Shown here: positions 53,042-60,629 of the stretch, in pieces
How positions within the stretch are numbered: position 1 is the first letter of the stretch
Layout: each line of letters starts with the position of its first letter
From: an uncultured Dehalococcoidia bacterium
GTDB taxonomy: Bacteria > Chloroflexota > Dehalococcoidia > Lucifugimonadales > CAJWER01
DNA length: 64,000 nt
Assembly (NCBI GenBank): GCA_958296115.1
Contig: OY282442.1
Span: 964,001 to 1,028,000 of the forward strand
Reading direction: 5' to 3'
Made by a program: the position numbers and the translations under genes
Notes under the pieces: model-generated
What the model was told of the DNA's origin: nothing
Seen by the model: only the letters and a program-made list of their open reading frames with translations
The model's database searches: none

Positions 53042-54826
53042 CTATCTCGTCAGCATCTCCACGGGCGTGCGCCCGGCTCGGCGCTCCTCCGCGAACGACC
53101 GGGTGTTCCGGGGCGCGAGCAGCGGCTCGGAACAGTCGCCGGAAGGGCACCGCCTCTCTTCGACGTGCGCCTCGAAGTCGTCCGGAAAGTTCGCCAGGGC
53201 CGATCTCAGGGGATTGTACCCGAGCTGCCCATGGAAGCAGAGGGACGACGACTCCATCGTGTTGCCGACGCTGTTCATCAACTCCAAGTCTCTGGGAGAC
53301 GCTTCCATGTGCGCCACGCGCTCGATCATCTCCAATAGCTGCGTCATGCCGAGCCTGCACGGGAAGCACTTCCCGCAAGATTCGTATTGGCAGAAGGCTG
53401 CCAGCAGCCTCGCCATGTCCACCGCGCATCTCGTCTCGTCGCCCACTATGACGCCCCCAGAGCCCAGCATGGCGCCGCGCTCCCGCATCTCGTCGAAATC
53501 TAGGTGATAGCCTAGGCTCTCCGCGCCGAGTATGTGGCCGAGAGGCCCCCCCAGCTGGATCATCTTGACCTTCCTGCCGCTCGGCGTGCCCCCGCCGATC
53601 TCTTCGACCACCTGGCCGAGCTGGAGTCCCATGGGCACTTCGTACATGCCCGGACGCTTCACGTCGCCGCTCAGGCAGATTATGGCAGTGCCGGTGCACT
53701 TCTCGCGGCCTACGGACTTGAACCAGCCGCCCCCGCGGGACACTATCTGGGGGGCGTACGAGAAGCTCTTGACGTTGTTGATAGTGCTGGGCTTGCCCCA
53801 CACGCCGAAGGCGGCCGGGAAGGGCGGCTTGAATCGAGGCATCGAGCGCTTGCCCTCGATAGACTCCATCAGCGCGGTCTCCTCCCCCGCAACGTAGGAC
53901 TCCCCCGTCAGCGAGATCTCGATGTCGAAGCCGAAGCCCGAGCCGAGGATGTTCTTGCCCAGCAGCCCGACCTCGTACGCCTGCTCGATGGCCCGCTCGG
54001 TCCGCGATATGGGGCCGTCGTGCCCGTGCCGTATGAAGACGAATCCGTTCGAAGCGTTGGTGGCGTAGCCCGCAAGCGTCATGCCCTCCAGCAGCGTGTA
54101 CGGGTCGCTCTCCAGGATGCCCTTGTCGTTGTACGCGCCCGGATCGCCCTCCTCGCAGTTGCAGAGGATGTACTTCGGCGGCCCGCCGCGGGCCATGAAG
54201 CTCCACTTGACGCCGGTCGGGAAGCCCGCGCCGCCGCGTCCGCGAAGCCCCGACTCCTTCATCTCGTCCACTACCTCCTCCGGCTTCATGTCCGAGAGAG
54301 CCTTGGCAAGACCATCGTAGCCGCCGTTGGCGATGTAGTGGTACACGTCGGAGGGGGCGATGTGGCCCGCGTTGCGAAGGGCTATCTTCTGCTGGCGCTT
54401 GATGCCCGGGAGAGCGTCGAGACTCGGCGCCCCCTCCACCGGCTGGCCCAGATAGCCGATAGCCCCCTCGGCGTACGCCCCGTTCGCGTCTAGCGCACGC
54501 TCGAGCAGGCGGGGAACGCCGGACCGGGCGACGTTGCCGAAGAGAAGCCGCGAGACGCCTGGCCTCAGGATGTCCACGATGGGCTCGGCGTAGCAGAGAC
54601 CGATGCAGCCCACCCCATCGACGCGGGCGTCGGTCCCCGACCGCGCGAGATCGGCCTCGATTGCGTCTATGACGTCGAGTGCGCCCGCCGCCTGGCCGCA
54701 CATCGCCGCGCCGACCCTGATCCACGGCCGCTCGCCCTCGGTCAACTCCTGCCAACGGCGGTCCGCTTCCGCTTTCAGCTCTTGGTAGTCGGGCAAAGTA
54801 TTATCCAGGGCTCGCGCGAGCGCCAT
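53042..54826 (-). CDS. NuoF-like NADH-binding flavoprotein subunit
   Basis: 594 aa. A thioredoxin-like [2Fe-2S] domain leads (GAAMCGQAAG, then VGCIGLCYAEP), followed by the FMN/NADH domain (SGLRGRGGAGFPTGVKW near 190, CNCEEGDPGAY), an SLBB domain, and the [4Fe-4S] motif ESCGKCFPCRLG near 480. The extra N-terminal ferredoxin is the architecture of HydB/HoxF-type subunits, found in bifurcating hydrogenases and NAD-dependent formate dehydrogenases. It overlaps nuoE by 26 nt. Confidence 0.88.
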   Translation of the reverse strand: MALARALDNTLPDYQELKAEADRRWQELTEGERPWIRVGAAMCGQAAGALDVIDAIEADLARSGTDARVDGVGCIGLCYAEPIVDILRPGVSRLLFGNVARSGVPRLLERALDANGAYAEGAIGYLGQPVEGAPSLDALPGIKRQQKIALRNAGHIAPSDVYHYIANGGYDGLAKALSDMKPEEVVDEMKESGLRGRGGAGFPTGVKWSFMARGGPPKYILCNCEEGDPGAYNDKGILESDPYTLLEGMTLAGYATNASNGFVFIRHGHDGPISRTERAIEQAYEVGLLGKNILGSGFGFDIEISLTGESYVAGEETALMESIEGKRSMPRFKPPFPAAFGVWGKPSTINNVKSFSYAPQIVSRGGGWFKSVGREKCTGTAIICLSGDVKRPGMYEVPMGLQLGQVVEEIGGGTPSGRKVKMIQLGGPLGHILGAESLGYHLDFDEMRERGAMLGSGGVIVGDETRCAVDMARLLAAFCQYESCGKCFPCRLGMTQLLEMIERVAHMEASPRDLELMNSVGNTMESSSLCFHGQLGYNPLRSALANFPDDFEAHVEERRCPSGDCSEPLLAPRNTRSFAEERRAGRTPVEMLTR

Positions 54827-55277
54827 CCCGCAGGCGCTCGACGTGCTTCTGCATACGTTCGGGCGTTATTCGTCCGTACAGGCGATGGTCTATGCTGACC
54901 ACCGGGGCCTGGGAGCACGCTCCCAAGCAGGTATTGTACTTCAGGCTGACCTTGCCGTCCGACGTGTTGCCCTCGTCCGACAGATCCAACGCCTCCAGGC
55001 AATCCTTCTTGATACGGGCGGCGCCCAGTATGTGGCACGTCGGACCCCAGCATACCTCCACCGAATGCTCGGCCGGGGGCGTAAATCGGAAATTGGTGTA
55101 GAAGGTCGCAACGCCCCACACGTCGTTGATAGTGGCCTCCGTGTACGCCGCCACCTCCTCGATGGCGGCGTTGGGAAGGTAGCCCAGCGCGTCGTGGGCG
55201 GAGTGGAGCGAGGATAGCACCGTGACAGTAGGCTGCTTCTGGGAGGCTATGGCCCTCCTCGCACGGTCTCTCAGCAT
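54801..55277 (-). CDS. NuoE-like [2Fe-2S] subunit
   Basis: 158 aa from ATG 55277. Thioredoxin-fold ferredoxin: LSSLHSAHDALGYLPNAAI, VWGVATFYTNFRF, then cluster cysteines in VCWGPTCHILGA and TCLGACSQAPVV. First gene of the five-gene minus-strand unit. No good ribosome site is visible; ATG 55337 or TTG 55295 would lengthen it by 20 or 6 residues. Confidence 0.86.
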   Translation of the reverse strand: MLRDRARRAIASQKQPTVTVLSSLHSAHDALGYLPNAAIEEVAAYTEATINDVWGVATFYTNFRFTPPAEHSVEVCWGPTCHILGAARIKKDCLEALDLSDEGNTSDGKVSLKYNTCLGACSQAPVVSIDHRLYGRITPERMQKHVERLRDGARASPG

Positions 55278-55479
55278 GTCGTTGGATTCAGTCAAACCGC
55301 GTTGGCGCCTGCCGATAGTCGGGAGTGGGACAATCATAGCACAGCCCGATTTGGCCCAACAATCCCAAGACCCCCTTCGCACAGGACAATCGCATATAAA
55401 CGAGTATAAGACATCGACTATCACGCAGGCCATCCCGGCGTTTGGGGATTGGCCCCCGGCGCTCCCCTTTCCCATGCCC

Positions 55480-56460
55480 TTATCCCCTCTCCCTAGACGG
55501 GAGAGGGCTAGGGTGAGGGTGACAATCCCCCGAAAATTGCCCCCAAATTGCCCAAACTGCCCCTTGACACTGCGAGAACAGCCGTGCTAGTCTGGTAGAC
55601 GGCCCGAAGGGACGTACTCCAAACGGGCACAGAGCCACCTCTGCCAAAACTTGTGGGCATTCATGCCGCCGCTGTTGTTGGGACGGGGCCCCCGCGGTAT
55701 GAGAAGGCCGCTCTGTGTTCCGGCGTCTCGACAGGAGGACGCAGTGCCAAATGTGCCTCCCCCGTTCCAGGTGCGGACTCTCGGACGACCGGGAGGACCG
55801 TAGCCAGCGCAGCCCGACGCCTTGGCGGGTGGAAGGTCCAAGCGCGAAACGCAGGCGGTCCCGCAAGGGCCCGTCAGCCGTCCGGGAAAGTTAGAGGAGG
55901 GGCTGCACCCCCAGTGTCGGCGGGCGATCGACGTCGGCATCCTCGAAGCAAGTACCGGAGTCACTGCCTTGCAAGGCATACTCATCTCCCGCGAGAGCGG
56001 GGGAAACCAGGAGTAGATAGGGCGCGGGTCGCAAGACCCGCCAAGCACCCTCTCCCTCACGGGGGAAAGGGCCAGGGTGAGGGCAAACGCCCCACCCTGC
56101 GTCCCCTCCCCCGAAGGGAAAGGGCTAGGAGACAAGGGCGATTCCCCGCCCCGTCCCCTCTCCCCAGACGGGAGAAGGGCCAGGATAAGGGTGATTCACC
56201 CGCAAAAGGAGCCGACCGAGACGAAACGAACATAGCCGAAGGCACCAACAAGGCCCCCACTCTTACCCCCTCTCCCTTGATGGGAGAGGGCTGGGGTGAG
56301 GGTGACTCAACGCGCCCGTCTTATCCCCTCTCCCTTGATGAGAGAGGGCTAGGGTGAGGGTGATTCAGCCCGCCTCATCCTGGGAGCGCAAGACGTAACC
56401 GCCTGCTCTTCTCCCAATCCTGAACATCCCCCAATCCCAAAAAATCCTGATTCAGACACA
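55480..56460 (+). repeat. Repeat element C (composite, about 980 bp)
   Basis: Fills most of the gene-free gap 55278-56513 in the same order as element A: REP-like unit (55480-55525), AAATTGCCC repeats, promoter (TTGACA 55564-55569, TAGTCT 55588-55593), structured core to 56041, four REP-like palindromes to about 56367, and the AATCCTGATTCAGAC tail near 56440. Similarity to A extends over the whole length, so A and C are direct repeats 45.6 kb apart. The strip 55278-55479 holds nothing recognisable. Confidence 0.85.
55600..56041 (+). ncRNA. Candidate structured RNA, copy C
   Basis: Same predicted transcript as copy A. TCTCCCGC-GAGA-GCGGGGGA keeps the GNRA-capped stem with a U-G pair in place of U-A, and the last hairpin is GCGGGTC-GCAA-GACCCGC (56024-56041), again GNRA-capped. 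The GACGCA stem has one mismatch in this copy (TGTGCC instead of TGCGTC). Confidence 0.42.
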
Positions 56461-56513
56461 TCTTCCTTCACGGCAGAGGGTAAGGGGGTTGCCCCCTGGT
56501 TCACGCCGATGTA

Positions 56514-57314
56514 CTAGTAGTGGATGGCGTTGACGGCGCCGCCGCCCGCGGCCACCGCGTCGCCGTTGATGGCCACCGACCTGGGGGACGCCAAGAACGC
56601 CACCACGTAGGCGATGTCCCGGGCGTCTATGATGCGGCGGGCGGAGTTGCCCTGCGCCATTCGAGCCTCTATCGCCTCCGGCGCGACACCCTCGCTCCGA
56701 GCCCTGGCTGCGATAACCCCCGGCGTGGCCTCCGTGCGGGTCAAGCCGGGATGGACGACCGTAACGTTGATGCCATGCGGGCCGAGCTCGTCGGCGAGGT
56801 TCTTGCACATCGCCGCCACCGCGACGTTCCTCATGCTGCCGATAGTCGCCCCGGTGGAGCGGGCGGCCAGCCCGCTGATGTTGATGATGCGTCCCCAGCC
56901 CCGCTCCTTCATGTGAGGCGTGACCGCCTGGGCGCATCGGAGGTATCCAAGGACCTTGACGTTCATGTCCTCCCAGAACATGTCGTCCGATATCTCGTCC
57001 AGGGATGGCGGGGCGCCCTGGCCTCCGGGCCTTGCCGCGTTGTTGACCAGGATGTCGATGCGACCCAGCGCCTCCTCCGCCTGATTGACCATCCGGCGAA
57101 CGGCGGCGCGGTCCCCCGTGTCCGCCTGAATGGGAACGACGCGCCGGCCGCTCTCCTGCGCCAGCTCGCGGGCCGCCGCGTCCAATACCTCGAACCCCCG
57201 GGCGGCTATGGCGATGTCCACGCCCTCGCGGGCGAGCTCCCTCGCTATGGCCTTCCCGATGCCCCGGCTGCCTCCGGTCACTATCGCCGTCTTGCCCTGG
57301 AGCTCGAGATCCAT
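56514..57314 (-). CDS. SDR-family protein lacking the YxxxK motif
   Basis: 266 aa. Cofactor motif TGGSRGIGKA near residue 13 and NNAARPG near 90 are normal. The Ser strand is IINISGLAARSTG, but where YxxxK is expected the sequence reads TIGSMRNVAVAAM, with neither Tyr nor Lys at the right spacing. The remainder (ELGPHGINVTVVHPGLTRT) is intact. It probably binds NAD(P) but may be catalytically different or structural. Element C lies just behind its stop. Confidence 0.75.
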   Translation of the reverse strand: MDLELQGKTAIVTGGSRGIGKAIARELAREGVDIAIAARGFEVLDAAARELAQESGRRVVPIQADTGDRAAVRRMVNQAEEALGRIDILVNNAARPGGQGAPPSLDEISDDMFWEDMNVKVLGYLRCAQAVTPHMKERGWGRIINISGLAARSTGATIGSMRNVAVAAMCKNLADELGPHGINVTVVHPGLTRTEATPGVIAARARSEGVAPEAIEARMAQGNSARRIIDARDIAYVVAFLASPRSVAINGDAVAAGGGAVNAIHY

Positions 57315-57351
57315 GCGGCTGGCCCCTTTCCGCTAGCGCTCCGCCCGATTT

Positions 57352-57415
57352 ATATGGACGGGCAGGCAGTCTCGCCTTATCCCCTCTCCCTTGACGAGAG
57401 AGGGTGATTCAGGAC
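57352..57415 (+). repeat. REP-like unit, shortened
   Basis: GACGGGCAGGCAGTCTCGCC, then TTATCCCCTCTCCCTTGA, an inverted half and GGTGATTCAGGA. The middle TAGGGTGAGGG part is missing. The same 5' flank occurs before the unit at 60539. It ends 7 nt from the Ni-SOD stop codon. Confidence 0.7.
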
Positions 57416-57422
57416 GCTGCTA

Positions 57423-57896
57423 CTAGGTCCCGAAGCGGACGTCGGCTACCGCGTCGTCGTACTCCACGCCCTTGGTGGCCCAGAAGACGCGCGCTATCTC
57501 GTCCACCGACTCGACCAGCTTCTTGGCCGAATCCAGATCGACGTTCTGCTTGTTCGCCGAGGCGAGCTTGGCCGTCTCCCATACGGTCATGGGCAGGTTC
57601 GGGTACTCCTCGAAGTGCTCGTGCTTGAAATAGTCGTTCGAGAGGATGCCGATCTCGTGCTTGACCAGCTCGGCGTGCTGTTCCTTGACGGCGATATAGC
57701 GGCTCAGGGTGTTGCTGAACGCCGAGTGGGACGTGTCCTCCGTCCACTCCAGCGCCTCGATCCGCATCACCATCTTGAGCACGGTCTGGGCGGCGATCTT
57801 CGCGGATACGGGGTCGTAGATGCCGCATGGGATGTCGCAGTGCGCGTGGGCCTCCCGAATCGGGAGCATCCGGCGCAGCTCATGCAGTAGCCTCAT
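57423..57896 (-). CDS. sodN: Nickel superoxide dismutase
   Basis: 157 aa. After a short leader ending REAHA comes HCDIPCGIYDP, the nickel hook: the His amine and imidazole and the two Cys bind Ni once the leader is cleaved before His. KEQHAELVKHEIGILSNDYFK and the C-terminal FWATKGVEYD follow the family. It converts superoxide to peroxide and oxygen. GGAGGA 7 nt before the ATG. No SodX-type leader peptidase gene is seen next to it, although sodN and sodX usually pair. Confidence 0.93.
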   Translation of the reverse strand: MRLLHELRRMLPIREAHAHCDIPCGIYDPVSAKIAAQTVLKMVMRIEALEWTEDTSHSAFSNTLSRYIAVKEQHAELVKHEIGILSNDYFKHEHFEEYPNLPMTVWETAKLASANKQNVDLDSAKKLVESVDEIARVFWATKGVEYDDAVADVRFGT

Positions 57897-58027
57897 GGCG
57901 GTTCCTCCTCTTCACAAGTCGTAGTGTCAGCCCGAAGGTTACAAGAATCGCCAGTCCGCCGCAACCATTCCACGAAGGCGGCGACACGTCCCCGGCGTTG
58001 TCGTGGGGGCGGGTTAGCGTCGACTTC

Positions 58028-58222
58028 TCAGCCGCAGTAGCGGCAGCGCATGTTCTCGTCGGCGAATATAAGGTCCTGGTCGCCGTCCTGGATCGCGTAG
58101 TCGAGCAGCACGCGCAGCGCCTTGCTCTCGTCCATGAAGTTATACTCTTCGACGATATCGTCGAGCCACTTGCGCTGCTCGCTCTCGATCTCGAAGGTGT
58201 GGTCAATCTTGTCCTGCGCCAT
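58028..58222 (-). CDS. Small protein with ribbon-helix-helix-like core and C-terminal CxxC
   Basis: 64 aa. A strand DHTFEIESEQRKWLDDIVE, then FMDESKALRVLLDYAIQDG resembling an RHH helix-turn, and a tail MRCRYCG with CxxC. AAGGAG lies 8 nt before the ATG. It sits between an unknown gene and sodN on the same strand, so a role in metal or redox control of sodN is conceivable but unsupported. The 130 nt after it (57897-58027) hold no convincing gene. Confidence 0.65.
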   Translation of the reverse strand: MAQDKIDHTFEIESEQRKWLDDIVEEYNFMDESKALRVLLDYAIQDGDQDLIFADENMRCRYCG

Positions 58223-58259
58223 CCGGTATGCTCCTTCCGCTGTATGTTCGAATGGACCG

Positions 58260-59039
58260 CTAGGGGGCTTGGCGCTCCGCGCCTTCGACTCCCAGGGCCG
58301 CCAGGCGCTTGTCTATGTCGGCCATCTTCCTATAGTCCTCGTTGACCAGGTGATAGCATCGCTGGAGGTACAGGTCTGCCAGCGCCGCCCCGCGGCTGTC
58401 GCTCGACTTGACCGCTTCCACCAAGTGGAGGACCTGATGGTCGGATGGGAGGTGCCGGGCGAGGAGGCGCATCTCACGCTCCGCCTCGCGGGCCTCCGCG
58501 TTGTCCGCGCCCTCGACGGCGAACTTCAGCCGACCGACGAGCTTGGTTAGCTCGCCCAGCCTGTCGGCGTCGTCCATCAACCCGTACAGCACCTCGTTGA
58601 CTCCGAGCCCGCTGTCGTCGTCCTCCTCGGCCTCGCCTTCCTCCCCTGGCGTCACGATGCCGACGGTCTCGCCGTACTTGTCGGCATATGCTTGGACCGC
58701 CTCGTTGATAGCCATCATTGCCCCAGGCACGTCGCCGGGGTTGAGGGTTCCGCAGTACAGGATGTCGTCGTCCCGCCTCGCCGCCAGGTCTTCTATGACC
58801 TCATAGCCGTTCAACCGCTCGGGGGCTGGGGGAAAGGCGAAGGCGGAGAGCTCGACGGGGCCCGACTGGTTGACCTGGTTCATTAGGAAGGGCGGCACGT
58901 ACTTGCTGACGTCCACCGCGATAGGCAATATGACGACGTAGGTCGCCCAGACCTCGCTCGCGTCCGCGCCGCTGCGAAAGTAGAGCAGGGCGTGCCCCTT
59001 GGGAGCCGACTGATCGCCTCTGTCGAAGGTGATGTTCAT
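58260..59039 (-). CDS. Conserved-looking hypothetical protein
   Basis: 259 aa, acidic, with no signal peptide or transmembrane helix. The N-terminal half (residues 1-110) looks like a mixed alpha/beta domain starting MNITFDRGDQSAPKGHALLYF; residues about 130-140 are a Glu/Asp stretch (GEEGEAEEDDDSG); the C-terminal half is helical. I do not recognise the family. It heads a minus-strand run with the 64-aa protein (37 nt gap) and sodN. Codon use matches its neighbours. Confidence 0.65.
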   Translation of the reverse strand: MNITFDRGDQSAPKGHALLYFRSGADASEVWATYVVILPIAVDVSKYVPPFLMNQVNQSGPVELSAFAFPPAPERLNGYEVIEDLAARRDDDILYCGTLNPGDVPGAMMAINEAVQAYADKYGETVGIVTPGEEGEAEEDDDSGLGVNEVLYGLMDDADRLGELTKLVGRLKFAVEGADNAEAREAEREMRLLARHLPSDHQVLHLVEAVKSSDSRGAALADLYLQRCYHLVNEDYRKMADIDKRLAALGVEGAERQAP

Positions 59040-59292
59040 GATTCACCAGCCTACGCGGTCTCGCGCCATTATACGCCACAGACGCCGGTCATCCAAACCC
59101 GTCATCCCCAAGTCGCCGCCTCCATCATTGGCGCGAAAGCAGCTGCGTTGCCCCGCTAAATGCATCTCGTACACGGCGTGTCCTGGCTCGGACGAGGGGC
59201 GCGGCTGTTGGGCCTCTTGGGTTATTATGTGGCGGAGCGGACGGCCTTATGGCAGGGCGCGTCTCGGCTGGCGAATCGCAGGAGGTACGGGA

Positions 59293-60471
59293 ATGGATGA
59301 CATTCGCATCGGGCTATTCGGGTTGGGACATCGCGGCCTCCACTGGCTGCGGCTCGTTCAGTCCATCCCCGGATTCAGGATAACCGCCATCGGCGACATG
59401 ATCCCCGCCCTCCACGAGCGAGCGCGCGCCCAGCTCGACGAAGGCGTCGGCGTCCCCGCGTACTCCGATTACGAGGACATGCTCGCCGACCCCAACGTGG
59501 ACGCCATCGCCCTCGTCGTCCGCGCCAAGCGGCAGGGCGCCATGGCCGCCCAGGCTCTCGAGGCCGGCAAGCACGTCAACGCCGAGGTGCCGGCGGCCCA
59601 CACCATGGAAGACTGCTGGCGCATCGTCGTCGCGCAGGAGCGCTCCGGCCTCGTCTATCAGCTCGCCGAGCAGTCCCGCTACGCGGGAATCTTCCAGGCG
59701 TGGCGCGACATAGCCCACCAGGGCAGGCTGGGCAAGATCACCTACTGCGAGGGCGAATACATCGGCTACAAGGGGACCCATAGGTACTACCAGGACTGGG
59801 AGACGGGCGAGCTCCTGGATTTCCCCGACCTGCAGAGCCACCCGGACGCGCGGCCCACGTGGATGCTCTGCCCCTCGATACACTACCTGCCGCACGAGCT
59901 CAGCCCCATACTGATGATACTGGACGACCGCGTCGTAAAGGTAACGGCAATGGGCACCCGCGTCCCCAGCTACACCCACCCCGAAATCCAGAAGGCCGAC
60001 ATCCAGGTCGCCCTGATGCAGACCGAGAAGGACACCATCCTCAGGATGATGTGCGGCTACACCATCCCCACGCCCCCGGCGCGAGACCATCACCACTACC
60101 AGATAATCGGCTCCAAGGGACACCTGGAGTCCGGCCGAACCAGCCGCGACATGCCGAAGATGTGGCTGGCGGACAGCCAGATGCACGACTTGGCGGACGT
60201 GGACTGGCGCTACGAGCAGACAGACGCTCCCCAGGAGGTCCTCGCCAGCGGACACAGCGGCACCGACTACTACGTTCACACCGCCTTCAGGGAAGCCGCG
60301 CTGGGCAACCAGCCCCTGGAGTTCGACGTGTACAAGGCGATCGAGACCGCCGCCCCCGCCATCCTCGCCGCCGACTCCATAGACCAGGGGTCGATCCCCC
60401 TCGAAGCGCCAGACTTCCGCCCGAACCAGGACCGGCCCGCCGGCCACATGCCCAAGTCCTTCCCACAATAG
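59293..60471 (+). CDS. Gfo/Idh/MocA-family oxidoreductase (copy 1)
   Basis: 392 aa. Rossmann start MDDIRIGLFGLGHRGLHWLR, DPNVDAIALVVRAKRQGAMA, then the family EKP motif appears as HVNAEVPAAHT, with Val in place of Lys-Pro. The C-terminal beta-sheet domain follows. Members reduce or oxidise sugars and cyclitols with NAD(P). The missing Lys suggests altered catalysis. GGAGG 7 nt before ATG 59293. Its paralogue lies 158 nt downstream behind a REP-like unit. Confidence 0.84.
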   Translation: MDDIRIGLFGLGHRGLHWLRLVQSIPGFRITAIGDMIPALHERARAQLDEGVGVPAYSDYEDMLADPNVDAIALVVRAKRQGAMAAQALEAGKHVNAEVPAAHTMEDCWRIVVAQERSGLVYQLAEQSRYAGIFQAWRDIAHQGRLGKITYCEGEYIGYKGTHRYYQDWETGELLDFPDLQSHPDARPTWMLCPSIHYLPHELSPILMILDDRVVKVTAMGTRVPSYTHPEIQKADIQVALMQTEKDTILRMMCGYTIPTPPARDHHHYQIIGSKGHLESGRTSRDMPKMWLADSQMHDLADVDWRYEQTDAPQEVLASGHSGTDYYVHTAFREAALGNQPLEFDVYKAIETAAPAILAADSIDQGSIPLEAPDFRPNQDRPAGHMPKSFPQ

Positions 60472-60515
60472 GGTAAGAGTTAGGATGAGGCTGCTCTTGG
60501 CGCTCCGTCCATCAG

Positions 60516-60612
60516 AATAGACGGACAGGCAGTCCCGCCTCATCCCTCTCCCGTCAAGGGAGAGGGCTAGGGTGAGGGTGATTCAGGATGCCGAAACTAC
60601 ATTGAATCAGTA
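60516..60612 (+). repeat. REP-like unit with conserved flanks
   Basis: GACGGACAGGCAGTCCCGCC flank, palindrome 60539-60586 (CCCTCTCCCGTCAAGGGAGAGGG, read as two halves), then GGTGATTCAGGATGC and ACTACATTGAATCAGTAC. The last part matches the tail of the unit at 7511-7584 and ends 3 nt before the GGAGG of the next gene, so the repeat occupies the whole intergenic region. Confidence 0.75.
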
Positions 60613-60629
60613 CTAGGAGGCGCAGCGCC

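Noticed and set aside
57880-58206. 108-aa minus-strand ORF between the 64-aa gene and sodN as a SodX candidate
   Set aside because: First two thirds are the shadow of the 64-aa gene; the remaining 35 residues have one possible helix but no signal-peptidase Ser/Lys motifs.
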